Shown: positions 11,400 through 22,829, counted from the first letter of the stretch. The stretch is 64,000 bases of DNA from Dermanyssus gallinae (GCA_003439945.1 QVRM01006467.1:156001-220000); one strand, 5' to 3'. The notes: generated from the sequence alone by a model not told the origin. Made by a program: numbers and translations.

Positions 11400-12014
11400 T
11401 GCCGAAAGAAGTTGATGTTAAACAGAAGTATCCGGTAGAAAGAGGAGTGGGGACATTGACTAGACTCTAGTGAGTGGGAGTAAGGAAGGGAAAGTAGCCG
11501 AGGCAGTACTCATGTATCGAGCCACCAATTCAAGTCATGTTGGCCTCACTCAACACTGTAAGCAAGTAGCTGTAGGTGTAAGACCTTTGCTCTCAAGTAC
11601 TGTACCACTGAATAGCTAACACAGTATCTTTTAGGCAGCCCCGAGGTGCACTCAGCAGTGTTGGGAACCCGAACTGGCGCCGCCTCGTCATTACGCTGTC
11701 GTTCTTGCAAATGTTCATTATTTCATTCCGTCGCCGTAGTTCCAATGCAGCAAATGGACAGCTAGGGACCTCTTTCAGGCGCGGCCCGAGATCACGATCA
11801 TCACTGAAGCACGAAGAAATCATCCTCTCGTGCCGGTGCGAGATTCACTCGTCTAGAGACTGTGAATGGGATGTGTCTGCGTGACTGTTCAGCACCACTG
11901 CTCGAGCTCGCTTGTAGCAGCGAATAGCAGCTGGAAAGGTCTTGAACCACTCGAAGTTGTTCGTCTGAATCGTCATCGGGCACATCCGAACAACATGCAC
12001 CAACAAAGCAAAGC

Positions 12015-12170
12015 AGAGAGAGAGAGAGAGAGAGAGAGAGCTAAAGATGTAAATGTACAGATCGAGAGAAACAGAGAGAGATACATATTGAGAGAAGCAT
12101 GGAGAGAGAGAGTAGAACGACTCGGAAGAGGCGAGGGCAGAGGAAGCAAGAGATGATGACAATGGTCAAA
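12015..12170. repeat. GA-rich purine tract
   Basis: (GA)n at about 12017-12040 followed by diffuse AGAG-rich sequence. The matching frames on both strands (Arg/Glu or Ser/Leu runs) are artefacts of composition. Confidence 0.85.
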
Positions 12171-13740
12171 TTTCGACATCTGTTGCTTTTGTCTTTTGAG
12201 TGCAATATCTCCTTAACTTCTTTGCGCGCCCGGCCGCGCGCGTCTCCGTCCGTCGTACGTCGTGGAAATAAGCGCTTCAAATCACCATGCGTATGTACTA
12301 CTCGACAGCTAACAATGCTCGAGGAGATCAGGAAGAAAGAGAGCAAAGAGAGGGAAAGAGATAGATAACGAGGAGGAGGAAGGAAGAGGAGAAAGAAAGA
12401 TGCGACACGGAGAACGCGTGGAGGATGATATTGTTAAGCTGGCAAACTGCTATTAGCATCATCATCATCACCATCGTCATTGTCGCTCTCGTCGTCGCCG
12501 TCAGCGTCATCAGATTGGACGGAATTTTCTGCCGTAACATATTATTCCGATTTGAGGAACGCGTGCCCTCTGGAGAGCTCTGCGCTCTAGAGAACAAAGC
12601 ACAGAAACAATAAAGCTGCCGAGTCCAAGCGCCGCCGGGGATGCACTTTACTGGGTGCAGCACAGACCAGTCAGTAGCTAGAGCGTATGAGAAGCGGACG
12701 GGTAGATGTATGAGAAGCGGGAGGGAAGGAGGGAGGTAGGGAGCTGACTGTCGCTTGTTTAATTAGGGATTTAAAGTTAACGCTCTGAAGACTTGTACTC
12801 AGTAGTCCGTGGGCCCTGTGAGCGATTCTTAGAGAACAACAATGCCGTAACAACGACGCCGTTGCTACTGCCGCACTCTGCTTCCCAGTGCTTCAAGTAA
12901 AAAACGAGTGCCCTTTCCTTACCCCGCCCCTCCCCATTCGTTCCCATGTAGCCCCTGTAAAATCTTGGACAGAATAAGGGTTAGTAAGCTTGCAATTGCA
13001 CGATGACTGGTCCTTACGGAAACGGAAAACGATCCGCGGTTACACGCACATCTCGTCGAACGCCAGCAAAAAAAAACAAAGATTAGACAAAAGAATGGTT
13101 CTACATGTGTGTAGAGATTACTTATCACCATACTAATTGGTGGTCTCAAATAATAATAATAATAAGAGGCAATCCTCCCTTTTTTTTTAGGGTTACTTCG
13201 CTAGCCCTTGTGGCATCATGGACGCTGATTCTCAGTGGTAGAGTTTATCATCTGTACTCCCTGTGCATCGCTTAAAAAAAATTCGATCAATAAAGGGGGT
13301 CAAATGTACGACACACCGGTACATGTCAACCATGACTAGCGCACTTGCCCTACTGAAGGCAAGTAAACGGCTTTACTAGCGAGACACCTTGTTCGGTATA
13401 AAGACAAGTGTACAGAAAAACTCTCACTTGTTCAGCTAAGTTGGTTATTCGTCAGATGCTCTTGGAGTTACGTAAACAGTATCAGACGTATGGACAATGG
13501 GTTGACTATTGTTCTCTGGGTTTACTTAAACCTATGGAATAGGCGGCTCGGCTCCCATCATGCGGGGATCGCATAATGCCGCAAGTGAAGGTGTTGCTAA
13601 AAACTAAGGGGACCAAGAGGGGATAAGCTTGCTATTGTAATAACCAGCTCGGTTAACGTACGGGACAGCCCATCCAAAAGAATTGCTCCCTCGGGCACTG
13701 TCGTAACTATTCAACGTTGATATTACGCTAGAGGTGCCTG
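12171..13740. other. No recognisable gene
   Basis: Mixed sequence with short ATC and CAT runs (about 12456-12480), purine-rich stretches (12330-12400, 12690-12740) and a TAA run (13150-13165). No conserved domain was recognised. Confidence 0.4.
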
Positions 13741-13789
13741 CATTTTAGCGGTGCATGTTTGAATTTCAAAGTATCTTACATTTTGAAGT

Positions 13790-13799
13790 AGGTGGCGCT
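13790..13799 (+). promoter_or_regulatory. CTCF-like motif AGGTGGCGCT
   Basis: The ten bases match the core reported for insect CTCF (AGGTGGCGCT). CTCF is an insulator and architectural zinc-finger protein. A single core match can arise by chance. Its position about 90 bp upstream of a possible start codon makes it worth noting. Confidence 0.35.
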
Positions 13800-13865
13800 G
13801 CCAAATGTTATTGATCCGCCTTTGGTGCGGCTACTGATCAAATAATCAAGCTTGCAGTGCCGAGA

Positions 13866-13873
13866 GCCATTTT
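13866..13873 (-). promoter_or_regulatory. YY1/Pho-like motif
   Basis: GCCATTTT on the plus strand (AAAATGGC on the minus) matches the YY1/Pleiohomeotic core and lies just upstream of the ATG at 13880. The evidence is a short motif only. Confidence 0.25.
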
Positions 13874-13879
13874 GCTATA

Positions 13880-14185
13880 ATGTCGGGAGCTGATACTGAG
13901 AAGAACAATGAGGTTGGAGGATATATGTATATGCAGAAGAAAGTACAGACCTGCTGCGTACGAGCATTCGTCAATAAAGGAGAATTGCTGCATTCGCACA
14001 AGTGGCGGAACCGAGAGTTTGTCAAGACATCGAAGAATAACTTCCAAGGCCGGGCGCGCGTTTTATCCGCAGGATTTTTCAGTACCCTTCTGCGGCTCTT
14101 TCTAAGTCTACGACCTGCACCCGCTTGCGCGGACACGTACCAAGAGCTAAAATCAAGGTTGCAGGGTGTTAGAGAGTATGTGTAA
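13880..14185 (+). CDS. Unassigned 101-codon frame, possible first exon
   Basis: The frame opens with MSGADTEKNNEV and is not repeat-derived. I recognise no domain. Reasons to keep it are the CTCF-like and YY1-like motifs directly upstream and a composition close to coding. Against it, overlapping minus-strand frames of similar length exist (13846-14298). It may be noncoding. Confidence 0.2.
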   Translation: MSGADTEKNNEVGGYMYMQKKVQTCCVRAFVNKGELLHSHKWRNREFVKTSKNNFQGRARVLSAGFFSTLLRLFLSLRPAPACADTYQELKSRLQGVREYV

Positions 14186-14299
14186 CAGAGCAATGCGTCA
14201 ATGAATGCGTGGCATTGATTGAAAGAAGATGATCTTTCTTGAATACGTTGGCCGTTTGCGGATTTCTTAGTTAGCACACAATGAATCAAGTTTTGCACA

Positions 14300-15120
14300 G
14301 GCTCGGCTTAGAAACGGACATACACAGTGTTCAACGGAACCAAATGGCTGTAAGCAAACGCGAGAGCATTGCGAGTGAGAGACACTGTAGATTTCTTGTT
14401 ACCTCACGAGCCCAGCTGGAGATTTAGATAGTATACATCATCCTCTCTGCTACGTGAGCGTAGAAACTTCTCTTGTTGACATGTATTTGTATGCCGAAAG
14501 TAGAGATTCGATAAACGTGTTTACAAGTGTTTCGAGCCCTGATGTGGATTTACCTATTATTGTGAATACACATTTACAGGGTTCCTCCGAGAATTCGTCC
14601 AACAAAGTTTTGGATCTAGTACCACTCATCGTTTTGGACTAACTTAGAATGCAATTGTTGCAACTACACCGAACTAAAACGCGCCGTTCTCTCCCCCCTT
14701 TCTCTCTCTCTCTCTCTCTTTCGTTTATAGCGACCTGATTAAGTTTCTATTTACCTATTTATGTATCCATATATCTATCTACCTGTCTATTTATTTACAC
14801 ATCGACCTATGTATATCTACCCATAGCTATCCTTCTATTCTAATCGCATATTTACTTATTCATCGCCCGAGCTAGCCGAACGCGGGCTCGAGCCCGGAGG
14901 CCGCTTTCGAGCGTGACGCTGACCCGACCGCGTATGCCGTATCGTATGAGCCCGAGTTGGCGACGAATAACGACAATGTCGATTTATTTACTTTAACCAG
15001 TGCGACTTCGGCGGCCCGATGCAGACCCCAATGCCGCCCAATATACGTACATACATATGTAGACGACGCAATTCTCTTCTCTGTCATCTGACATCTGACT
15101 GATACAGGCGAACGTTCGTT
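14300..15120. other. No gene; CT run and degenerate tetranucleotides
   Basis: Contains a (CT)n run (about 14697-14720) and a degenerate TATC/TACC region (about 14750-14860) related in composition to the minisatellite at 33420-33880. A short GC-rich stretch spans 14870-15040. Confidence 0.5.
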
Positions 15121-15221
15121 CAACGTCTAATGGTAAATGTAATAGCAAACATAGTATTTGTAGTAATAATAGGTGATCAAATTATGGCGTTACCACCACC
15201 ATCACCACCACCACCGCACTT

Positions 15222-15400
15222 GTTGTTGTTCTTGGTGCTGTTGTTGTTGTTGTTGTTGGTGTTGTTGTTGTTGTTGTTGTTGTTGTTGGTGTTGTTGTTG
15301 TGTTTGCTGTTAATGTTGTTGTGATGTGTGGAGGCTTCGTCGCCATCGTCGTCATCATCATCATCATCATCATCATTATAGCCATCGCCATCATCATCAT
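15222..15400. repeat. (TTG)n and (ATC)n microsatellites
   Basis: TTG units run from about 15222 to 15325, followed by CATCATCAT from about 15350 to 15380. The poly-Leu and poly-Asp frames here are artefacts. Confidence 0.95.
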
Positions 15401-15550
15401 TTCTCATCATCGGAGTCTTTGCTCTTCGCTGGTGGGCCCCACGAGCCCCAGCCTACCAGCCGGCAGTCAGCCATTGTGACGTGCGGCACCCCAAACGCCG
15501 TCACCACTACCGCCGCCAATGCTGAAGGGCTACAATCGTCTTTCCCCCAG

Positions 15551-15567
15551 ATCTCTCTCTCTCTCGA

Positions 15568-15604
<37 letters not shown>
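15551..15604. repeat. (CT)n-(TA)n compound microsatellite
   Basis: CTCTCTCTCGATCTCTCTC passes directly into (TA)n. Confidence 0.95.
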
Positions 15605-15838
15605 TGATCACATATCTATGTGGTCATTGTGCGGTGATGATGTGCCGCTGCAGCCAGCCGCAATTCGAGCGGCTACAATTTGGCCAAGTACTCTGCGCGG
15701 GCAAGTGAGTCAGGGCTGGCTGTCAAGTCAGTGATCGTCTGTGGCGCCGCGACAGTGGACGTGGACGTAGATGCATTTTTGATCACTCTCTCGAACTTTT
15801 GACCCGTCGACACACAGTCGACGCTATCACAATCTGTT

Positions 15839-15925
15839 CGTTGTTGTTGTTCTTGTTGCTGCTGTTGTTGTTGTTGTTGCTGTTGTTACTTTTGTTGTGG
15901 TTGCTGTTGTTGTTGTCGTCGTCGT
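15839..15925. repeat. GTT/GCT/GTC trinucleotide repeat
   Basis: Imperfect trinucleotides just upstream of the initiator-like site at 16009. Confidence 0.88.
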
Positions 15926-16008
15926 GGTCGTCGGGCTGTCTGCGTGTGAGCGCTTGTGTCGGCAGCCAGCAGTAGCGGCAGTGCGACTGATCGGAGTTCC
16001 TCGGTCGT

Positions 16009-16014
16009 TCAGTT
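16009..16014 (+). promoter_or_regulatory. Arthropod initiator-like TCAGTT
   Basis: TCAGTT matches the arthropod Inr consensus (TCAKTY) and precedes a GC-rich leader and an ATG in good context at 16103. No clear TATA box was seen. A hexamer alone is weak evidence. Confidence 0.25.
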
Positions 16015-16102
16015 CAGCCCCAATAAGCCGACCGACCGACCGACCGACCGATTGACCGACCGCTGGTCTGGGGGCGTCCGTCAGAGCGTCAGGGGCGTCG
16101 AA

Positions 16103-16276
16103 ATGGGCGGCGACAACGACGCTTTCGCGTGGACCAAAAGCGTCCGGGGCGGCGCGGCACGGCGCAAAAAGAAGACTTTGATTAGAATCGATAACGCTCA
16201 GCGTCTGATGACCATGATGACGGCAGCGGCGGCTGCGGTGACGACAACGACGGCGACGAAGACGACGCTGTTGTAG
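16103..16276 (+). CDS. Candidate first coding exon (unassigned)
   Basis: ATG with A at -3 and G at +4 opens a frame beginning MGGDNDAFAWTKSVRGG and a basic ARRKKK stretch. Later residues are an Ala/Thr run derived from GCG/ACG trinucleotides, so a splice donor inside the frame is likely if this is real. The strand is supported by the initiator-like TCAGTT 90 bases upstream. I recognise no family. The surrounding sequence includes a GACC tetranucleotide run (16028-16052) in the leader. Confidence 0.3.
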   Translation: MGGDNDAFAWTKSVRGGAARRKKKTLIRIDNAQRLMTMMTAAAAAVTTTTATKTTLL

Positions 16277-16508
16277 TCATCGCCTCTGATCGCCTTTGAC
16301 GAGGCAAAAGCTGAATATGTGTCATTTTCAACAGTGATAGGCTTGGCCCGTTGACTTGACTGGACTGGACTGAACCGCACCACACCGCACCGTACCACAC
16401 CGCACCGCCCGTCTAGTCAAGGGGAAGTCGCCTACCCCTTGTTCCTTCTTTGCCTTCCTTCTCCACCCTGGGCTCCCGGCGTAATGGCCGGCCATGATTC
16501 GTTCATAT

Positions 16509-16890
16509 AGCAGCAGCAGCAGCAGCAGCCGCAGCAGCAGAAGGGAGGTGAAAGGATGAGAGAGTCCATGAGTGACTCAGTGAGCGCTTGCGGTTGGGGG
16601 TGGATTTGCTGTGTGGGGAGCGTCGATGAACCTGTGTCGAAGCCCTGTCTGTCTGTCTGTCTGACTGTATGTTCGTCTGTTTGTCTGTCGGTGTCTGCGT
16701 TCATTTCTTGGTCACGGCACATGGTAGGCAGGCACATAACGAACGCATGCTTGGCGTTTCTCTGCCACTGGTGTAACAAACAGCAAAGTCGCAACAACAA
16801 CAACAACAACCCAGACACACAGGCATGCACAATCTCACGACAGCAACAATCCCTAACAACAATAACAGTTAACCATAAAAAGCAACGAGA
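16509..16890. repeat. CAG, GTCT and CAA short repeats
   Basis: CAG units at about 16509-16541, GTCT units at about 16645-16690 and CAA-type units at about 16793-16865. Confidence 0.85.
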
Positions 16891-16978
16891 ACAGCAGTAA
16901 CTTAATGATCTCTAATTGGGACCAAAAATATCATTTACTATAATGCATAAGCGTATATGTATTTACAAAAAAAAAGTT

Positions 16979-17000
16979 ATATATATATATATATATATAC
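16979..17000. repeat. (TA)n tract
   Basis: About 11 TA units after an A/T-rich run. Confidence 0.95.
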
Positions 17001-17930
17001 TCATACAGTTGACACTTTCTTCTCGGTATTTCGGATCACACAACCCGCATCCATTCGTCTAGACGGCTATTTAGGTACAGACAACTGTGACGATTTTTAT
17101 ATCTTTTGCGATTTCGCTTCGGCAACCAGAGTAGTACTATGCTTAGTATAGTGGTTCGTGAAGTTGTGGATGACTGACTATGACGGGTCCTTGTCAAAAT
17201 ACGACGTCGTATGCCTTCGTGGCGAACGAAAGGGAATTTAACTGCTCAACCAAGTAGTGCTACGTTGTATCGTTTGCGCTGCAAGAGCGGCTTTCTTCTG
17301 GACTTTTCGCCGAATTTGAACCTGGAACCAAATGGCCAGCCAAAGAGCAATCGAAAAAGAGAGAGGGGGGGTTGCTGTGAAGACAGCTGGGCCATTGTTG
17401 GCGGCATAACCCGCTGGCCTTTACGCGCCCAGTCATCTGGGTAGCTGTATCGTTTTAGCAGTCTGACGGCAAGCCCGCTCTGCGACCTACGGATTGAATA
17501 TCTAAAATCACGCTTTCATAGATCGGACATGAGAAGAATTGTCAACTTCTCGTTTTGTCAACTCCTTAACTCCACAAACTTCCCTCACCTGATTATAGCA
17601 ACGTGTTCTTGCCGTGTCCTCGATCGTCGTCATTGATGCCTGCGCATCTCTCTAATTATTCTTCGTTTTTATGAGAACGGGCCGGCTGCATTTACGCCGT
17701 CCGCGCAGCACAGTGTGGGTCCCTTACCGGTGGTGCTCCTTGCGCCCTTTACCCTGCTAAACGCCTCTCAGTTCGTCCGCCTAGGCCGGTCCGATGCTGT
17801 TCTAGCATTGCCCCCGGGCAGTATAAGAGACTTAACGAAGCCTCCGTAAGGCGTCCTCGTTACTCCTTGGGCGTTAGAAGGCAATTAGCTCGTAATTATT
17901 GTAATAGCTTGTAATTGCCTCTGTTGTAGT
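17001..17930. other. No recognisable feature
   Basis: Mixed-composition sequence with no domain, RNA gene or internal repeat recognised. Confidence 0.4.
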
Positions 17931-17934
17931 AATA

Positions 17935-18590
17935 TTAGCAGTAGTCGTCGTCGTAGTAGTAGTAGTACTATTAAGTCAAAGTGGTTTTAAATACACGATT
18001 GTTGTTGCCACTGCCATTGTGCCATCGTTGTAGTAGTAGTAATTGTTTACGTAGTTTTGTTCATGCTGCCGTGACAGTATATGACAACATACCGGCTCTT
18101 GTGTTGTAGCTATAATGTGATTGTTATCGTTGCTAGCTGCTACTGCCGGCGTTAATATTTGTCATTGTCAGCTTCACTATTGTCTTTATTGTTGCCCTCT
18201 TTGTTCTCTTGTTCTTGCTGCTCGTGTTGTTGTTGTTGTTGTTGTTTTTATGTCTGTTGCTGTTGTTGCTAATCTTGTTGCTCTTGTTGTTGTTGTTGTT
18301 GTTGTGGATGGTGGTGATGTCGTTGTTGTTGTTGCTGCTGGTGTGGTTTTTGCTGCAGTTGTTGTTGTTTGTGTCGCTTGTCTTCAGTAGTTGGTGCTGC
18401 CGTTGCTGGCTAATACTGCTGTGTTACTGTTTTGCTGTCTATTCTCTCGTGTTGCTTTGACTGGCATTATCCGCGCAATAGGTCCTAGAGTAGGCAAAGT
18501 GTTGTCTCGTCCCTTCTTACGACTGTTGTTGTTGTTGTTGTTGTCGTCGTCGTTGTTGTTGTTGTTGTTGTGGTTGATGTTATTCTAGTT
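17935..18590. repeat. GTT/GTA/GCT trinucleotide-rich block
   Basis: Runs of GTAGTAGTA (about 17945-17970) and GTT/GCT (18220-18375 and 18525-18575) are embedded in related degenerate sequence. Leu/Val-rich frames in all registers are artefacts. Confidence 0.85.
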
Positions 18591-18752
18591 TTCCTTAGCG
18601 ATACTGTCGTTTTGTTGTCTATTGTTCTGAAGATCACGTCCTGAAGGTTTCTGGCGTTACTCTGATAAAACGACAGTAATTATCTATGGGAGACTGCATA
18701 ATCGTCGTCGTTGTTGTATAAGATGATTGCACTTGCCTATGAATGCATGAAC

Positions 18753-18755
<3 letters not shown>

Positions 18756-18785
<30 letters not shown>
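18756..18785. repeat. (TA)n tract
   Basis: About 15 TA units. Confidence 0.96.
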
Positions 18786-18789
<4 letters not shown>

Positions 18790-18932
18790 CAACACGAAAA
18801 GAAGAACGTTTGGGCCATTACGATAAGAGTATGACGTAGGTGGAACATTTTACAGACTGGTTTCGCTTCCACCCCGTTATACAGTGGACTGCTTCGAGAA
18901 AAAAGCTAAAGATTGGGCTTCTCCTATTAGCT

Positions 18933-18933
<1 letters not shown>

Positions 18934-18982
<49 letters not shown>

Positions 18983-19025
18983 CAATGTGGCATTACTCCA
19001 ATAAAGTGCTATATATATTTAAAAA

Positions 19026-19057
<32 letters not shown>

Positions 19058-19125
19058 CAATGTGGCATTACTCCGATAAAGTGCTATATATATTTAAAAA
19101 ATATATTTATATATATATATGTATA
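18934..19125. repeat. (TA)n tracts with a duplicated 45-75-bp unit
   Basis: A (TA)n tract (18934-18980) is followed by AACAATGTGGCATTACTCC...AATAAAGTGCTATATATATTT at 18981, an A run, a second (TA)n tract, and the same unit again at 19056 with one substitution. The spacing is 75 bases. The AATAAA-like motif suggests the unit comes from the 3' end of a transcribed element. Confidence 0.85.
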
Positions 19126-19131
19126 TGGACG

Positions 19132-19440
19132 AGTTAGGGATAATATGATACATTTTGTAAAGGAAAAACTTATCTGGGGGTTACTACAACGTCGAATGAT
19201 ATCAGTTTCCGAAACCATTTGGAAAGCCGAGTGGAAAAAGCATTTCCAGCGGCATCAGCAATTAAAAACCTACCAGTGCTGTGCGCGAAGAGCGAGGGCG
19301 TCTGCCGATGGCGTTTGCAGCCCACGGGTTTCACCACGTATTTATTGCACGGAAAGATTCCACGATCCTCAGGAGTAATCTAGATACACGAGGCCAGTGC
19401 TGAACCCAGCGCGACAAGCACCCCACTGCAGCATGTTCAA
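19132..19440 (+). pseudogene. LINE C-terminal relic (frameshifted)
   Basis: Around 19310-19375 a plus-strand frame reads MAFAAHGFHHVFIARKDST, matching FAVHGFHHVLCA of 3319-3903. A neighbouring frame continues with an YCTERFHDP stretch, so at least one frameshift has occurred. The fragment lies between two (TA)n tracts (ending near 19125 and starting at 19518). Confidence 0.55.
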
Positions 19441-19516
19441 CACTTCAATCAATCGCCAACAACAGCAGACAATCCAGGGAACGGAAGAAGTACTACTTGT
19501 GTCTAATAAAAATGTG

Positions 19517-19517
<1 letters not shown>

Positions 19518-19551
<34 letters not shown>
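19518..19551. repeat. (TA)n tract
   Basis: About 17 TA units, directly after TCTAATAAAAATGTGT, which may be the 3' end of the preceding LINE relic. Confidence 0.96.
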
Positions 19552-19552
<1 letters not shown>

Positions 19553-20313
19553 ATAAACACAAGGTGATTTGCTCGAAGGAAGTGTTTAATAAAGTGTTGG
19601 TGGATGATGCTTGATTGAATGAAAACGTACTTTATTGAGTAAATTAAAGGGGTACAGAGGGGTCCCCCGATATCTTTACTAACTCAGTAACACATTTATT
19701 TAAATATCAGACATGCAAAACGTGTTTTTATCTTTCTTCAACGCTTGCACAGCGTTTGCATCCTTTATGCAAGGTGGGTGCTTATTGCTCACTATGACCA
19801 ATAAAAATATAAGCTCCTTTCGTACAAATATCGTGCAATAGCTAGATCGTGACTTTTACCAGTCCTAAGGTTTCTATTTAACGTCTCAACAACAGACAAG
19901 CAAGGTATTTCACCCGTCGGAGACCCTCCAGTACTGTGAGCTAATTGCGATTGCGCGATAGTTCCGGAGCTTTACCACTAAAGATAAACTGCCGCTCGTA
20001 GTGTATGCTTGTATATATATGTGTGTGAAATGCTGCAGCTTGATGTTTACTAAATACGCTTATTTATGAGTATGTTGCTTTGGTAAGCCGGCAAGATTGC
20101 GTGGCGTCTAAAGCATAATAGCATTATGTCAAATAAGTAATATTCTAGTACAAATAGTATTAAAATAAGTTAGTGCATGCGCATGGATCTGAATAAAAGC
20201 TATACGAGATAGGGCTGGCAGAATTTGAATATTATTTAATATATTGTTTATTTCATACTACTTTGCATTTCAAGATGACACATAACTGTAATATTATCGT
20301 CGATGTATACAAT
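19552..20313. other. No recognisable feature
   Basis: AT-rich sequence ending at the 5' truncation point of the R1-like element. No coding pattern. Confidence 0.45.
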
Positions 20314-20916
20314 TTGGATCTCACCAGGGCCAGGAGTGCCACCATATCGGCCTGGCATGAGGAATGGGTGCAGGTAAGACCCGGTGTGACCACAGGGAGC
20401 TGGACCAAGAGTCTGATACCGGACCTCAGGGCATGGTATGACCGCCGACACGGGGAGCTTTCCTACTGGACGACTCAGGTTCTGACCGGACACGGCCAGT
20501 TCCAGAGCTACCTGTCAAGGATCAAGAAGGCCATCAGCGATATCTGCGTACTGTGCGACTCTGGAGAAACGGACAACGTAGAGCATACTGTTCTGCGGTG
20601 TGATGCTCTCAGGGAAGCACGGGACGCAGCACCAACCGCTGTGAGGGGCCGACCCATCAAGGAGGTGGTCTCCCATATGATGACTTCGGCGGAGGCATGG
20701 AGGGAGGCGACGAACTTGTTCGACGCTGTTTTGACACTCAAGACAGCCAAGGAAACGGCCAGGCGGGAGAGGTTTGAGCGGGTCTCTCGGGAGAGTGGTC
20801 GAGACGAGGAGCCGAGGGAGGGGGGAGGGGGTGGGGAGCAGCCAGGCCCTCATGGTCTCGACGCACCCTCACAGGACGGATTACAAAATGGCATCCCCCT
20901 ATCCAACCGCAGGTAG
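20314..20916 (+). pseudogene. R1-like ORF2 C-terminus (truncated)
   Basis: About 200 residues from the region after the reverse transcriptase. Hallmarks of the R1 clade are TQVLTGHGQFQSYLSRI followed by a zinc-binding CX2CX9HX4C motif (CVLC...EHTVLRC) and the WREATNLFDAVL stretch. The reverse transcriptase and apurinic endonuclease domains are missing. The end is Gly/Glu-rich and stops at TAG just before 20917. The frame upstream of 20314 belongs to flanking DNA. Confidence 0.88.
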
Positions 20917-21140
20917 ACATGCGGGATGATAGTCAGGGATAGAGCTGATTGAAGGAGAACGGCAGATACGCCTCTCCCACGGTTTCGATGTAATGCCAAA
21001 GTAATACCGAGCCTGGGGGGGTGGGGAGGAATCCGGGTTTAGTGGGTTTGCGAGTCTCACACTAGTCACGCAGGCTGCTATTAGCGCATGTGCATCATGC
21101 ATTACCGAAACCTCCCAGAACAAAAAAAAAAAAAAAAAAA
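20314..21140 (+). mobile_element. R1-clade non-LTR retrotransposon, 5'-truncated, copy 1
   Basis: An 827-bp element carries the end of ORF2 (to 20916), a 3' UTR of about 205 bases and a poly(A) tail (21122-21140). It matches the reverse complement of 27017-27979 with only about seven substitutions over roughly 805 bases (about 99% identity), so both inserted recently. The 5' end is abrupt at 20314, as expected from incomplete reverse transcription. I could not find a target-site duplication for this copy. Confidence 0.9.
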
Positions 21141-22500
21141 GGTCTGGCGGCTGGCTGCGTGATATTAAGCGCACGCCTGTGAGCAGAACAGGCAACAACA
21201 TTGATCGCCAACTTGGTGAGATCCTTGGATCGAAGGAATCGAAACATTTCAAAAATTCTACCTACCAAGAAAACGTGGCGTGATAATGTAGTACATGTTA
21301 GATAGTATATGCAACGGGGTGATGAGGATTACGACCGCGCGTGCATGGACGTACCGCCGACGATAGATATCGAGACACTTAAGTAAGTTCATAACAAGCG
21401 CCTTGATCTATTAGCTTGTACCTCAACGCCTCGATGAGTCGACTATCTTCTCTGCGGTTGGCGTTTGAGTAAGCCACACACACGCACACAAACTGACATC
21501 GCTAGTATTACATGGCACCGCGCGGAGAAGTAGCGCAAGAAATACGTTGTAGGCGAGAAAACTCTTGGCTATTTTAAGCTTGGCTCCTGTAGCGCGTAGA
21601 GCGACGTGGTTCGTTTCCAAGGAGACGAAGGTGCGCTTATTTTGGACCTCGTAGGCGCACTGCTCCAAATTCGACGCTGATGTGGTAGGAGACGACGACT
21701 GATCTGAGCCAGCTTTCTGGCTCACATCCCTGTCGCTGAGGCGACACCCGCCTGTGTTCTCTTCGACCCGCGCTCCTATTCGTGTTGTGAGCCATGCTCA
21801 CATGGTACGTAAAGTCAAGGCCGGAGAGCAGACAACGGCTGATCTAGGTTCTCGTTGATCTTCGCTGTTGTAACGCTTAGCGCGATGTGATGAAAGACAC
21901 GTTATCGTACTCTACGGCTACCGCCATTCGTCTCGCTCGAACAGCTCTGTAATAAGCAGCTCTGTAAGTCGGTTTCTCTCTCTCTCTCTCCCTGTCGTTC
22001 CCTCTCGTTCGCTCTCTCTCTGTCCTATTTTTACTTTGGTGGCAGACGAGACCAGGCAATCATGACAAACGCGGGGCATTCAAGAAAGGTTTTCAGTCCT
22101 ACCGTGGCTCGGCATTTTGACGGATCTTCTCGTCGCTGGTGAACGGACCTTTCTCTCCGACGCCCTTCCTTCCTTTGTTGTCAACTCGCCTATGTCATCG
22201 AGCAGGGTTTCCAGAATCCTTTTTGCTGCCGGCGACCGCCTGTCTAGCCGACTGAGCTGAAATCTCCCTGACGCTTTTACGCAATCCTCACACGATCGAA
22301 TGCTCTCATACAACAATCTGTCAGCCGACGAGACGACATCTCTCCGAAGGTGTCGTTAAGTGATTATTGTGCGAGCGTTCGGCGTGGCCACGCAGAACGC
22401 TGCAATGCACGCCAGAAACTTCTTTTTTTGATGGTCGAGTTTATTGTTAGGCGGCACAAGTAAAAATTATCTACAGTCAAGCGATGCTTATATGTACAAC
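21141..22500. other. No recognisable gene
   Basis: CpG-containing sequence of higher complexity. Minus-strand frames at 21423-21725 and 22080-22316 are not repeat-derived but show no family I recognise. A (CT)n stretch lies at about 21977-22020. Confidence 0.35.
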
Positions 22501-22501
22501 G

Positions 22502-22573
<72 letters not shown>
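22501..22573. repeat. (TA)n tract
   Basis: About 35 TA units with a single CA break near 22513. Confidence 0.97.
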
Positions 22574-22578
<5 letters not shown>

Positions 22579-22829
22579 GAGCGGATCGGCAAGTTCTATA
22601 TAAAAATTAAAATTTTGCCGTTTGACCGAACGCACCAACGTCTTTCGGTTTTAACAGGCCAAGTTTTTTCACGTTTATTATTTGAGTTTAATTCAATAAG
22701 GTGAAGAAAACGAGGTTAGGTGACTTATAGCGATCTGAAAATGGAGGAGCAATAAATTTGCATAAAGTTGTGTGTTAAAAATTTAATCTTATGTTCTGAA
22801 GTGATATAAATATTACGAACTGCTCACGG

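Noticed and set aside
20263..20313. ATG start for the R1-like frame at 20263
   Set aside because: The first 17 codons are flanking DNA absent from the second copy; homology begins at 20314.
20290..21160. Target-site duplication around R1-like copy 1
   Set aside because: Bases before 20314 and after 21140 do not repeat each other over a useful length.
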